Positions 55,101 through 63,700 of a stretch of DNA of 64,000 nt are shown in pieces. The number at the start of each line of letters is the position of its first letter. Position 1 is the stretch's first letter. Where the stretch lies: NCBI GenBank assembly GCA_018882835.1, contig VERE01000016.1:1-64000 (forward strand), written 5' to 3'. The position numbers and the translations under genes were made by a program. This DNA comes from Limnohabitans sp. (GTDB lineage: Bacteria; Pseudomonadota; Gammaproteobacteria; Burkholderiales; Burkholderiaceae_C). The notes beneath the pieces are model-generated. The model worked only from the letters and a program-made list of their open reading frames with translations, made no database searches and was not told the origin of the DNA.

Positions 55101-58100
55101 GCTCCCTGAACCGGCAGTGATGTCAAAATTACCTTCCATCGTTGTGATTCGATTGGCGCCATTTCCGACCGTAATCACAGCAATACCAGATCCTGTATTG
55201 ATGATGTTGTCACCATTACCCAGGGATACACTGTCAATGCCACTTCCAGTTGTGATTGCGAAGTTACCATTTCCAGCTTGAATCCGGTTATCGCCTTGGC
55301 CTGCATCGATATGATTGATGCCAGAGGGACTGCTATCGAGGTCATTCCCCAAGCTAATGGTATCGTTGCCCCCACCGGTGGTGACTTCTAAGCTGCTTGC
55401 ATTAAGGGCCGTAATTTGATTGGCACCCCCAGAGTCAACCACTTTCAAATCGCTGCCAGAAGCACTGTTCAGTGTGATCTCATCGTTGCCACTTCCAACC
55501 GTAACCCAGAAATCTCCAGCACCCGTGCTGATCTTGTTGGCTCCAGAGCCCGCATCAATGTGGCTTGCATAGGAAGCGTCTAAATTACTTCCAATGGTGA
55601 TGGTGTCTGCCCCCGAACCTGCCGTGATCTCAAAACCAGAAGTATTGGAAATCGCCGAGATGGTGTTGTCCCCAGCATCCGCAAGAATCACCAACTCGTC
55701 TGCAGTCGAACTCCCCAATACAGTGATGGAGTCTGCACTGGCACCCGTGCTGATCACAAAACTTCCTGCGCCCACCTGGATGATGTTCTGGCCATCTCCC
55801 GCCGACACATGGTTCACGCCACTCCCACTTGTGTCATTCCCTAACGTGATCGTGTCTGCACCACTTCCTGTGGTGATTTCAAACGACGCCCCATCCAGCG
55901 CTGTGATTCGGTTTGTTCCGTTTCCAGCCTGCACAGTCGCAGCACCCGAATTCAAATTTATTACATTGCTACCTGTTCCAACAGTAATTGAATCAGCTCC
56001 AATTCCTCCGCTGTACAAAAAATCACCATTCCCAGCCCTGACTAGATTATCACCATCTCCTGCTGTTATCGTCGATATTTTGTTGATCTGCGTAGCATAA
56101 GGATTCTGTCCATTCCAAACCTGAACCCCACCAGCTTCAAGGGTGTAACCGCTTGGTGCATTGACAGCCATATCTAGATTTGCCCCCCCTATATCGAACA
56201 TACTATAAAAAGGGAACGCAAAAATATCCTGAGGTGGAGTCAGTAATATGGTGTTTTCAGAGGTTTCAATTGAATAATTGGCATAAGCTGCATTTGCCTT
56301 AAGTGCATCAGCAATTATTATTACCAAAGAAGAAATATTAGTTCCCGAATAGGCAGGAAGATTAATTGTTACACCACCAATACTGACTGTCATTGAAGAA
56401 AATGCATCAGCAGTAAAACCTAATGAAACTGATTTTGTGGAGTTCCCAATTAAAATAGTGTCATTCCCACTACCTGTGGTGATTTCAAAGCTTTTTGCAT
56501 TTTGGGCCGTAATTTGATTGACACCCCCTGAATCAATCACCTTCAGATCACTGCCTGATGCACTGTTCAGTGTGATCATATCGTTGCCACTTCCAACCGA
56601 TACCCAGAAATCTCCAGCACCCGTGGTGATCTTGTTAGCCCCATTGCCAGCATTAATGTGACTCGGCGTTGTGCTGTCCAGGTTGCTTCCTAAGCTGATC
56701 GTGTCCGCACCACTTCCTGTGGTAATTTCAAACGATGCCCCATCCAGCGCTGTAATTCGATTTGTACCGTTTCCAGCAAATACCGTCGCAGCGCCTGAAC
56801 TCACATTGATGGTGTTGCTTCCCTCACCAACATTGACCCAATCATCCCCAGTGCCCGTGTCGATCACAAACGTACCATTGCCAGCACTGATCGTGTTGCT
56901 TCCTGCACCAGCGTTGATGTGATTTACTGCTGAGGCATCAAGACCACTTCCCACGGTGATCGAATCTGTACCTGATCCTGTCGTGATTTCAAAATGATCT
57001 GCATTGAATGCTCGGATCGTATTTGCACCACCAGAGTCGATCACCTGCAGATCGCTTCCAGTCTCGCTGTTCAATGTGATTGTGTCGTTTTCAGATCCAA
57101 CCGATATTCTGAAATCTCCAGCTCCCGTGGTGATCTTGTTGACCCCAGCACCAGCATCAATGCGACTCGCCGTTATGCCGTCCAGATTGCTTCCTAAGCT
57201 GATCGTGTCTGCGCCCGAACCAGCCGTGATATCAAAACCAGAAGTGTTGGAAATCGCTGTGATGGTGTTGTTTCCACCACCTGCAAGAATCACCAACTCA
57301 TCTGAAGTTGCACTGCCCTGCACCGTGATGACGTCTGCACTGGCACCTGTGCTGATCTCATAACTTCCTGAACCTACCTGGATAATGTTTTGACCTTCGC
57401 CAGCTGACACGTGGTTCACGCCAGTCAAGTTTGTGTCATTCCCTAACGTGATCGTGTCTGCACCACTTCCGGTGGTTACCTCAAACGACGACCCGCCCTG
57501 CGCTGTAATTCGATTTGTACCGTTTCTAGCCAGTACCGTCGCAGCACCTGAACTCAAATTGATGGTGTTGCTTCCCTCACCAACACTGACCCAATCATCC
57601 CCAGTACCCGTGTCGATCACAAACGTACCATTGCCAGCACTGATGGTGTTGTTTCCAGCTCCAGCGCTAATGTGATTTACTGCTGAGGCATCAAGACCAC
57701 TTCCTACGGTAATCGAATCTGTGCCTGATCCTGTCGTGATTTCAAAATGATCCGCGTCCAACACTCGAATCGTGTTTGCGCCGCCAGAATCAATTATCTG
57801 CAGATCACTGCCAGAAATGCTATTTATTGTAATGGAATCAGAACCAAGCCCTGAAGTGACAGCATAGTCACCACTTCTCACCACCTGATCTTGATAATTT
57901 AGGACAAGTTTATAGCTACCGACTGAATTATTGAGACTCCCACCAAAATCCCATGCAAATAATCTCAATATATTATTTTTCGAAGGATCGAGACGTGTTT
58001 GATCAATTTTAAAGGGAGTACGACCTTCACCAATCCAATACTGTCCAGATGTACTTTCAATCCAATTTGAATTTGAATAATAGCCAACACTGTATTTGAA

Positions 58101-60593
58101 TCCATCAGCTATTCCAATTTTACCAACCGCTGAACCATTAAAAGCAGTTGGCATGGAGATTAAAAGGTCACCCAAGTAAGATAAATTTAATGGTATTTCA
58201 TCAACATATTGATTATTAACAATCAGGTCTCCAGAGCTTAACTGCCCCATAATAATATGGTCGCGACTAACCAAATTAGCACCCAAAGTAATCGAATTAT
58301 TCCCATCACCAACATCCAAATGGTTCAATGATGCAGCATTCGAAACGCCACCCAATGTAATGTAGTCGTCGCCGCCACCTGTAGTAATTTCAAAACTATT
58401 TGCATTACCCGCGATTGATGAAATTCGGTTTAATCCTCCCGCATCAATAATTTTCAAATCACTGCCAGCATCACCATTAAGAATTAGTGTGTCGTCACCA
58501 GTACCTGTCAGTATCTGAAAGTCACCTGACCCAGTTACTAACCGATTATTACCATTACCTATGGATATATGATTCAGTACTGACGCATCCAGCACACTCC
58601 CGATCGTAATCGTGTCTGACTCGTTGCCAGAAGTAATTTCATACCCTAACGAATTCGAACGCGCCAAAATGTTGTTGGCGCCATCGCCGGCGTATATTGT
58701 TAACTGACCAGCGATCTCTCCGCCGAAAACGGTTATTGAATCCGTACCCCCTCCCGTAGAAATTACATAACTTCCAGAGCCCACCTGAATAATATTATTA
58801 CCATCACCCGCTGATACTTTATTGACATCAAATAGCGGAGATGTATCATTCCCGAGAGTGATGGTATCACTTTCATTGCCAGTTGTAATTTGAAATTTAT
58901 CAGCATCGAGTGCTCGGATATTGTTGAGCCCACCTCCGTCATTAACGATTAATTCACTACCGTACGTACTATTTAGGGTTATAAAATCCGATCCTGAGCC
59001 TGAATTAATAATTGAATCACCAATTCTTTCTCGGGAATCTGGATAATTCAAAATCAGGGTGTAGCTGCCTGTAGAGTTTTGCACATTACCAGCAGAATCC
59101 CATGCGTAGAGTCTTAAGATATTTGCTTTTGATGGATCAAATTTCGACTGATCAATTTTGACAGGGGAGCTACTCGATCCTATATACCCTTGACCCGAAG
59201 TAACCTCAACCCATGTCGAACCTGAGTAATAGCCGACACTGAAATTGTAACCAGCAACCAGTCCTAATTTATTAACACCATTCACACCATTATTCGCACT
59301 AGGAACTGATATGTAAAAATCACCAGCGTATGACAAATTAAGCGGGAACTCATCAAAATATTTGCTATTGTTTAAAATTAAATCACCTGAACTTAATTGC
59401 CCTATATACACATGATCAGTGTTGACGATCGTCTCCGCCCCTAATATTATTGTATTATCTCCTCCGCCAGAGTCAATGTGGTTATAATTAGTTAGATTGG
59501 CCGACCCTCCAACTTTTATATAATCATTCCCTCCTCCTGTAGTAATATCTACTCCGCCAACATTAAGCGCGCGAACAATATTATCACCACCTTGATCGAT
59601 TATCAGCAAATCACTTTCGTAATCGCTGCCGAGGGTAATGTAATCATTTCCATTACCAGTAGTAATCCAAAAATCGCCAGAGCCCGTTTGAATCTTGTTA
59701 GAACCTGCACCTGCATTGATATTATTTACGCCACCAAAAGTTAGTGAACTGTCATTTCCAACTGTGATTGTATCGTTGCCTGTACCTGTGGTAATCTGAA
59801 AAAACGATCCTTCCTCTGCCGTTATTTGATTCACACCATTTCCGGCCTGAATAATTGCAGAACCTGAGCCAACATTGATAACATCATTTCCAGAACCTGA
59901 AAATATGGCGTCATTTCCACCAAATGTTGTAATTACGTTATTGCCTTCCCCAGCATTGATAAAGTGATCCAGTGAATTGCCAATCAATTGAATATTGTCA
60001 TCAACGGGAGTGCCAATGATATTTTCTACGTTAACAAGACGGCCCAAGTTAGCACCAGTTGAAGTTCCAAGCAGAACCTCGTAAACTGAGGTATACAAAC
60101 CGTTATTTGCACCAGGAACGAGATAAATACCAGTAGTCGCAGTCGAATAGCTTGAAAAATCGACCCAATCCGTTAAATCACCGCCATTAATTTGGAATTT
60201 ACCAGAAAGCACCTTGGAAATAAAATTATCAACACTTGGTAAATTGTTAATAGTGTAATATGATGTTAAGTCATTAATATCTAACGTAACACTGGGCACT
60301 CCAACATATTGGGAGTTCAGAGTGGATGCAACAAAGCCAAGTGCTGTGACTGTTTGCGGGGTATTTAAAAAAGAAAAAGGACTTAAAGTCCCACTTAACT
60401 TAATTTGGTATGTGTGGCCACTGAGTAATTGAATAGAGTTAGATGTTGCTGCGACATCCAATACCCCATCAACTACCCACTGATATGCAAATGAATTCGA
60501 GGTCGCCGGAACCGCATCCGGAAACAACCCATTGCTGTAAACATCAGCATACAGATACCCGTTTTCTACACGGTAGGCGATTACGTCAGACAT
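52155..60593 (-). CDS. Large beta-roll repeat protein (2812 aa), probable type I secretion substrate
   Basis: A secreted/surface protein I do not recognise as a named family. The N-terminus has a serralysin-like lead-in (DWVDFSSYSTATTGIYLV, VNVENIIGTPVDDNIQLIGN at about 150-215). Residues about 210-2120 are beta-roll repeats in which xGxGxNxI, xGxGxFxI and TGxGxDxI nonapeptides alternate. Inserted are two homologous 120-residue domains (about 395-520 and 783-905, LYAW-type, resembling pre-peptidase C-terminal domains), a domain at about 1380-1500, and one at about 1840-2035 with GGFAVAWQS and IYLQRFSASG. A jelly-roll-like domain (about 2130-2300, ending FVGTIDNISV) precedes a non-repetitive C-terminus (EREVRIFGFDASDTIYFDG), typical of type I secretion. 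GAGAGG five bases before the ATG supports the start. The 5' half is AT-rich relative to neighbours. It lies 42 bp upstream of the giant adhesin. Confidence 0.85.
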   Translation of the reverse strand: MSDVIAYRVENGYLYADVYSNGLFPDAVPATSNSFAYQWVVDGVLDVAATSNSIQLLSGHTYQIKLSGTLSPFSFLNTPQTVTALGFVASTLNSQYVGVPSVTLDINDLTSYYTINNLPSVDNFISKVLSGKFQINGGDLTDWVDFSSYSTATTGIYLVPGANNGLYTSVYEVLLGTSTGANLGRLVNVENIIGTPVDDNIQLIGNSLDHFINAGEGNNVITTFGGNDAIFSGSGNDVINVGSGSAIIQAGNGVNQITAEEGSFFQITTGTGNDTITVGNDSSLTFGGVNNINAGAGSNKIQTGSGDFWITTGNGNDYITLGSDYESDLLIIDQGGDNIVRALNVGGVDITTGGGNDYIKVGGSANLTNYNHIDSGGGDNTIILGAETIVNTDHVYIGQLSSGDLILNNSKYFDEFPLNLSYAGDFYISVPSANNGVNGVNKLGLVAGYNFSVGYYSGSTWVEVTSGQGYIGSSSSPVKIDQSKFDPSKANILRLYAWDSAGNVQNSTGSYTLILNYPDSRERIGDSIINSGSGSDFITLNSTYGSELIVNDGGGLNNIRALDADKFQITTGNESDTITLGNDTSPLFDVNKVSAGDGNNIIQVGSGSYVISTGGGTDSITVFGGEIAGQLTIYAGDGANNILARSNSLGYEITSGNESDTITIGSVLDASVLNHISIGNGNNRLVTGSGDFQILTGTGDDTLILNGDAGSDLKIIDAGGLNRISSIAGNANSFEITTGGGDDYITLGGVSNAASLNHLDVGDGNNSITLGANLVSRDHIIMGQLSSGDLIVNNQYVDEIPLNLSYLGDLLISMPTAFNGSAVGKIGIADGFKYSVGYYSNSNWIESTSGQYWIGEGRTPFKIDQTRLDPSKNNILRLFAWDFGGSLNNSVGSYKLVLNYQDQVVRSGDYAVTSGLGSDSITINSISGSDLQIIDSGGANTIRVLDADHFEITTGSGTDSITVGSGLDASAVNHISAGAGNNTISAGNGTFVIDTGTGDDWVSVGEGSNTINLSSGAATVLARNGTNRITAQGGSSFEVTTGSGADTITLGNDTNLTGVNHVSAGEGQNIIQVGSGSYEISTGASADVITVQGSATSDELVILAGGGNNTITAISNTSGFDITAGSGADTISLGSNLDGITASRIDAGAGVNKITTGAGDFRISVGSENDTITLNSETGSDLQVIDSGGANTIRAFNADHFEITTGSGTDSITVGSGLDASAVNHINAGAGSNTISAGNGTFVIDTGTGDDWVNVGEGSNTINVSSGAATVFAGNGTNRITALDGASFEITTGSGADTISLGSNLDSTTPSHINAGNGANKITTGAGDFWVSVGSGNDMITLNSASGSDLKVIDSGGVNQITAQNAKSFEITTGSGNDTILIGNSTKSVSLGFTADAFSSMTVSIGGVTINLPAYSGTNISSLVIIIADALKANAAYANYSIETSENTILLTPPQDIFAFPFYSMFDIGGANLDMAVNAPSGYTLEAGGVQVWNGQNPYATQINKISTITAGDGDNLVRAGNGDFLYSGGIGADSITVGTGSNVINLNSGAATVQAGNGTNRITALDGASFEITTGSGADTITLGNDTSGSGVNHVSAGDGQNIIQVGAGSFVISTGASADSITVLGSSTADELVILADAGDNTISAISNTSGFEITAGSGADTITIGSNLDASYASHIDAGSGANKISTGAGDFWVTVGSGNDEITLNSASGSDLKVVDSGGANQITALNASSLEVTTGGGNDTISLGNDLDSSPSGINHIDAGQGDNRIQAGNGNFAITTGSGIDSVSLGNGDNIINTGSGIAVITVGNGANRITTMEGNFDITAGSGSDIINVGNGTTVNNGAVFSTTSITGSTSRFATLTNGATVTLTEALYANLTNKPPVTTVMSTGQTIEEFTAKRGHPIRELTINYQNGVDTQVYKLYGSDVNSLMPTVAALSDGGFAVAWQSLRAFQASGADYNYYEREIDIYLQRFSASGTVVQPVTQLTPSTPDGTLYGGGTYFKPDPMDGLNQNPIIVPGVNGNFQVGWTGSYQQKSVSIGDPSNSIIAGDGNNQITAGTGNVFISAGIGNDTIVTGAGQVTINAGDGHNRITLGQGAYSVTALSGNDTIDGGNQSPTLSSSTVSVFTEKFNVLTLPTTGSQTFVQSLSNRTLQNLMPSSYAGVSWGTAASISSMAVQRGGTDRALMIYHNDVAYVSAGAAANVAGQQYSLNFDFSTAADSVLGSSATDKLIISVLDQNNAVLSTKEVVPGAFGTATSNLKTAFGSDTLTFIGNGQGLLKIKIQGVDDSTTSFVGTIDNISVTQESARNEINAGEGNNTITLGAGNFKVTAGAGTDVVTIGAGYSALYLGSGSSQQVNMTQNNGNQLISITTAQSGTASYTANSNVKIMNFDIAASNAALLTGQATRKDLVQFVVKPNEIAGLLGGATASSWYLELVPDNPNTTGYLWSLNLKAALSATNSITVSTIDFDWGSNDPLSGYTNYTLTYLQPKIVNDGSGNFTYTTGLRYQPLNEVMDSATGTATVGGGANDTILLAALQTNVNGTPDTAVNVGAAIAAGARGGDVYAVRIQGAQAGLDNGIKTIVDSGNTSSTEEDAVYIEGIRSFNDLSFTRFQMINEGTKSLSIAYKQYLAEPDDQSVFASGKVNIFGEYNPSSPQYHIEKLQFSTATTQDGTNFFNAIQTYYLGEAKYDATRSVELHSIAGKANSLLIGTEDGSSIVEKFVIHTTVGATLEREVRIFGFDASDTIYFDGKVPTSVTSDAALSTMTGYMSDPHRLIVNFGTSDSLILMLDGAATLSNTQFDSTNHLLKFL
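55631..57753. repeat. Long segmental duplications inside the beta-roll gene
   Basis: Several blocks of 190-300 bp recur nearly unchanged. 56696-57000 matches 57449-57753 at an offset of exactly 753 bp. 55631-55820 matches 57233-57422 at 1602 bp. 55847-55925 is a third partial copy of the first block. All offsets are multiples of three, so the reading frame is kept. Confidence 0.88.
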
Positions 60594-60606
60594 AGCGACC
60601 TCTCAC

Positions 60607-60621
60607 TGACAAAATTTGTCA
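60607..60621. promoter_or_regulatory. 15-bp palindrome (candidate operator) just upstream of the beta-roll gene SD
   Basis: TGACAAAATTTGTCA is a perfect palindrome around a central base, 14 bp from the start codon and directly upstream of the GAGAGG ribosome-binding site. It could be a repressor site or an mRNA hairpin limiting translation. Confidence 0.5.
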
Positions 60622-60643
60622 ATGTCCACTCTATAACCACATA

Positions 60644-60655
60644 TGACCAAGGTCA
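60644..60655. promoter_or_regulatory. 12-bp palindrome TGACCAAGGTCA (candidate operator)
   Basis: A perfect palindrome sharing TGAC/GTCA ends with the one at 60607-60621. The centres lie about 35 bp apart. It overlaps the candidate -35 TTGACC on the minus strand, a position suited to repression. Confidence 0.5.
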
Positions 60656-60737
60656 ATCAAATTCGATATTTTTATTAAACTTAACAAATAATTACAATTA
60701 AATTGATACCAATGAATTAATTATTGGGTAATGTTGG

Positions 60738-63700
60738 TCAACCACCCCAGGAGAAGTCAACATCGCCTCGCAGGATGCCAACCAGTTCAACATTTGAACT
60801 CTCCGTGAAATCATGGACTCCTAGTGAGCTGGATAATTCCTCAGCCGCCCCGATCTTCTGCCTGTCGATCCAGGCCCACTGAGGCTGGAGGGCATTTTCT
60901 TTACCAAGGTAATACTTCAACAACATGAGCACATCGGACAACGTGACCTGACCATCCGCATCAAAGTCTGCCGCCAGCTTGCTCAGCGTTTTGGGCGTGT
61001 CGACAGGTGTAGGTTTGCCAAGGTAAATTTTCAAAGCAGAGAGCACATCTGTCAGACTGATGGCTTGCCTGACATCGTTTGGCAAGGGAGCAGAAGCCGT
61101 GAAGGAGACCTGCCCGTCCTGTGTTGCATCGTTGTCAACGATGGAGGAACTCTCTAAAGAAGTCAAAGAAACAGTCGTCCCCTGAAATCCCGGAAACGTC
61201 ACCGTGACATTTCCCAACAACTTGGCATTGGCAGGATCGATCAACTGGCTCGCGTAATACGCTTTGATGCTGGCATGGTAAGCACCCGACACGATCTGTT
61301 TTTCAGGTGAGTAAAGCAGTGTCGTGCCGCCCCCCTCATCGGTGGTGGTCACCTGGGCACGCACTATGGCGTCAGTCCAGGCTGCATCCGTGGGCACTTG
61401 CCATCGCACGCTGTTGGCCTGAGCCACGTCCACCCACTCGCCCGTGCTTTGCTTGCTTTGCCACTGCGTGGCAAAGCTCACGGTACCGTCAGGGTCTTGC
61501 AAATCGGACACACTCAGGGACAAGCTTGTACCTAACAGGCCCGTACCCGTAACGGTCAGGCTGGCACTGGCGGGGTCATCCATGGCGTTGACCAGGAAGG
61601 TGACTTCCACCGGGTCTGAGCGGGCTGCGCCATCGCTGACTCTGAAGGTGAAGTGGTCGGCACCCCAAAAATTGAGTTCAGGCGTGTAGGAAAAAGCGCC
61701 GGTCTCGGTGTTCAGGGTCAGACTTCCGTGGCTAGGCTCGCTGACCTTGGCAAAGCTCAGTGCACTGCCCTCCACATCCGAGCCCGTCAGCTGCCCCGTC
61801 TTCACCGTGTCCTCAAACCCGCTGAGCGTCACCCCGTTGGCCTGTGGCGCATCGTTCACCGCCGCCAGGCTCACACTCAGCGTCCCAACCCCAGAGTCCA
61901 GCGCGCCATCGTTGACCTTGAAGGTGAAGCTGTCGCTGCCGTTGTAGTTGGCTGCTGGCGTGTACGTGTACGATCCCGTGGCAGTGTTGAGCACCACCAC
62001 GCCATGCAAGGGATCGCTCAGCTTGGCATACGTCAGCGCACTGCCCTCCACATCGCTGCCCGGCAGCACCCCCGTCAACACGCCGTCCTCGTAGCCGTTC
62101 ACGCTCAATGAGGAGGCCACTGGCGCATCGTTCACTGCGCTGATCTGTACCTCCACGCTCGCCACCTCGGAGTCCAGCGCCCCGTCGTTGACCTTGAAGC
62201 TGAACCGGTCCACACCGTTGGCATTCGCGACAGGCGTGTAGGTGTAGGCGCCTGTGGCGGCGTTGATCACCACCGTGCCTCGGCTGGGGTCGCTCACCTT
62301 GACGAAGCTCAGCGCGCTGCCCTCGGTGTCTGCGCCCGTCAGTTGCCCTTTGCTGGGCGTGTCTTCGTCGGTGGTGATGCGAAGGGCATTGGCCACCGGT
62401 GCATCGTTCACCGCCGCCACCGTCACCGTGACCTGGCTCACCGCGGAATCCAGGACGCCGTCATTGACCTTGTAGGTGAAGCTGTCGCTGCCGTTGTAAT
62501 TGGCGGCAGGCGTGTAGGTGTAGGCCCCTGTGGTGGCGTTGAGCGTGACGGTGCCGTGCTGGGGGTCGGTCACTTTGGCGAAGGTCAACGTGCTGCCTTC
62601 AACATCGGTGCCTGACAGCAGGCCCGACTTGGCGGTGTCTTCGTTGGTGCTGGCACCGATGGCCACGGCGGTAGGTGCATCGTTGACCGCAGTGAGGGTG
62701 ATGAACACCGTTGCCGTCTCTGAATCAAGAGCCCCATCGTTGACCTTGAAGGTGAAACTGTCGGTGCCGTTGTAGTTGGCCGCCGGGGTATAGACGTAAG
62801 CGCCCGTGATGGCACTCAGAGTCACCGTGCCATGGCTGGGCTCTGCAACCTGGATCCAGGTGAGTGCACTGCCTTCGGGGTCGGTGCCCGACAAATGACC
62901 CGACAGGGCAGTGTCTTCGGCGGTACTGATACGCAGGTCTGTGGCCACAGGCGCATCGTTGACAGACCCCACGGTGATCAGCACGCTGGCAGCCTCCGAA
63001 TCTGCAACGCCGTCGTTGACCATGAAGGTGAAACTGTCGGTGCCGTTGAAATTGGCGGCCGGGGTGTAGGTGTAGGCCCCCGTGGTGGCGTTCACAGTAA
63101 CGCTGCCATGGCTGGGATCGGACACTTTGGCAAACGTCAGCGTGCTGCCTTCGATATCGGTGCCCGCCAGGGTGCCTGTCTTGGCGGTGTCTTCATCGGT
63201 CGTGATGCTGGTGGCTGTGCCCACGGGCGCATCGTTGACCGCACTGACAGTCAGCGTGATCGTGGCGGTGTCTGAATCCAGGGCACCATCGTTCACCTTG
63301 AAAGTGAAACTGTCGGTACCGTTGTAATTGGCAGCTGGCGTGTAGGTGTAGGCCCCCGTGGTGGCGTTCACAGTGACGCTGCCATGGCTGGGGTCGGACA
63401 CTTTGGCAAATGTCAGGCTGCTGCCCTCGATATCAGTGCCCGTCAGTGTGCCTGTCTTGGCAGTGTCTTCAGAGGTGGTGGCACTGGCAGCAGATGCCGT
63501 GGGGGCATCGTTGACCGCACTGATGACCAGCAACACGGTGGCGGCCTCGGAATTCAGAGTGCCATCATTGACCTTGAAGGTGAAACTGTCGGTGCCGTTG
63601 TAATTGGCAGCAGGCGTGTAGGTGTAGGCCCCGGTGGTGGCGTTCACGGTGACGCTGCCATGGCTGGGGTCAGACACTTTGGCAAACGTCAGACTGCTGC

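Larger units (their letters stand above)
60594..60737. promoter_or_regulatory. AT-rich intergenic control region of the type I secretion operon
   Basis: The 144-bp gap is the largest on the minus strand between 33 and 64 kb and is the likely promoter of the 27.6-kb operon. On the minus strand TTGACC and, 15 bp later, TATAGA form a possible but short-spaced promoter. Two inverted repeats lie inside it. A weak inverted repeat CCAAT...ATTGG (60709-60727) near the upstream gene could aid termination. Confidence 0.5.
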
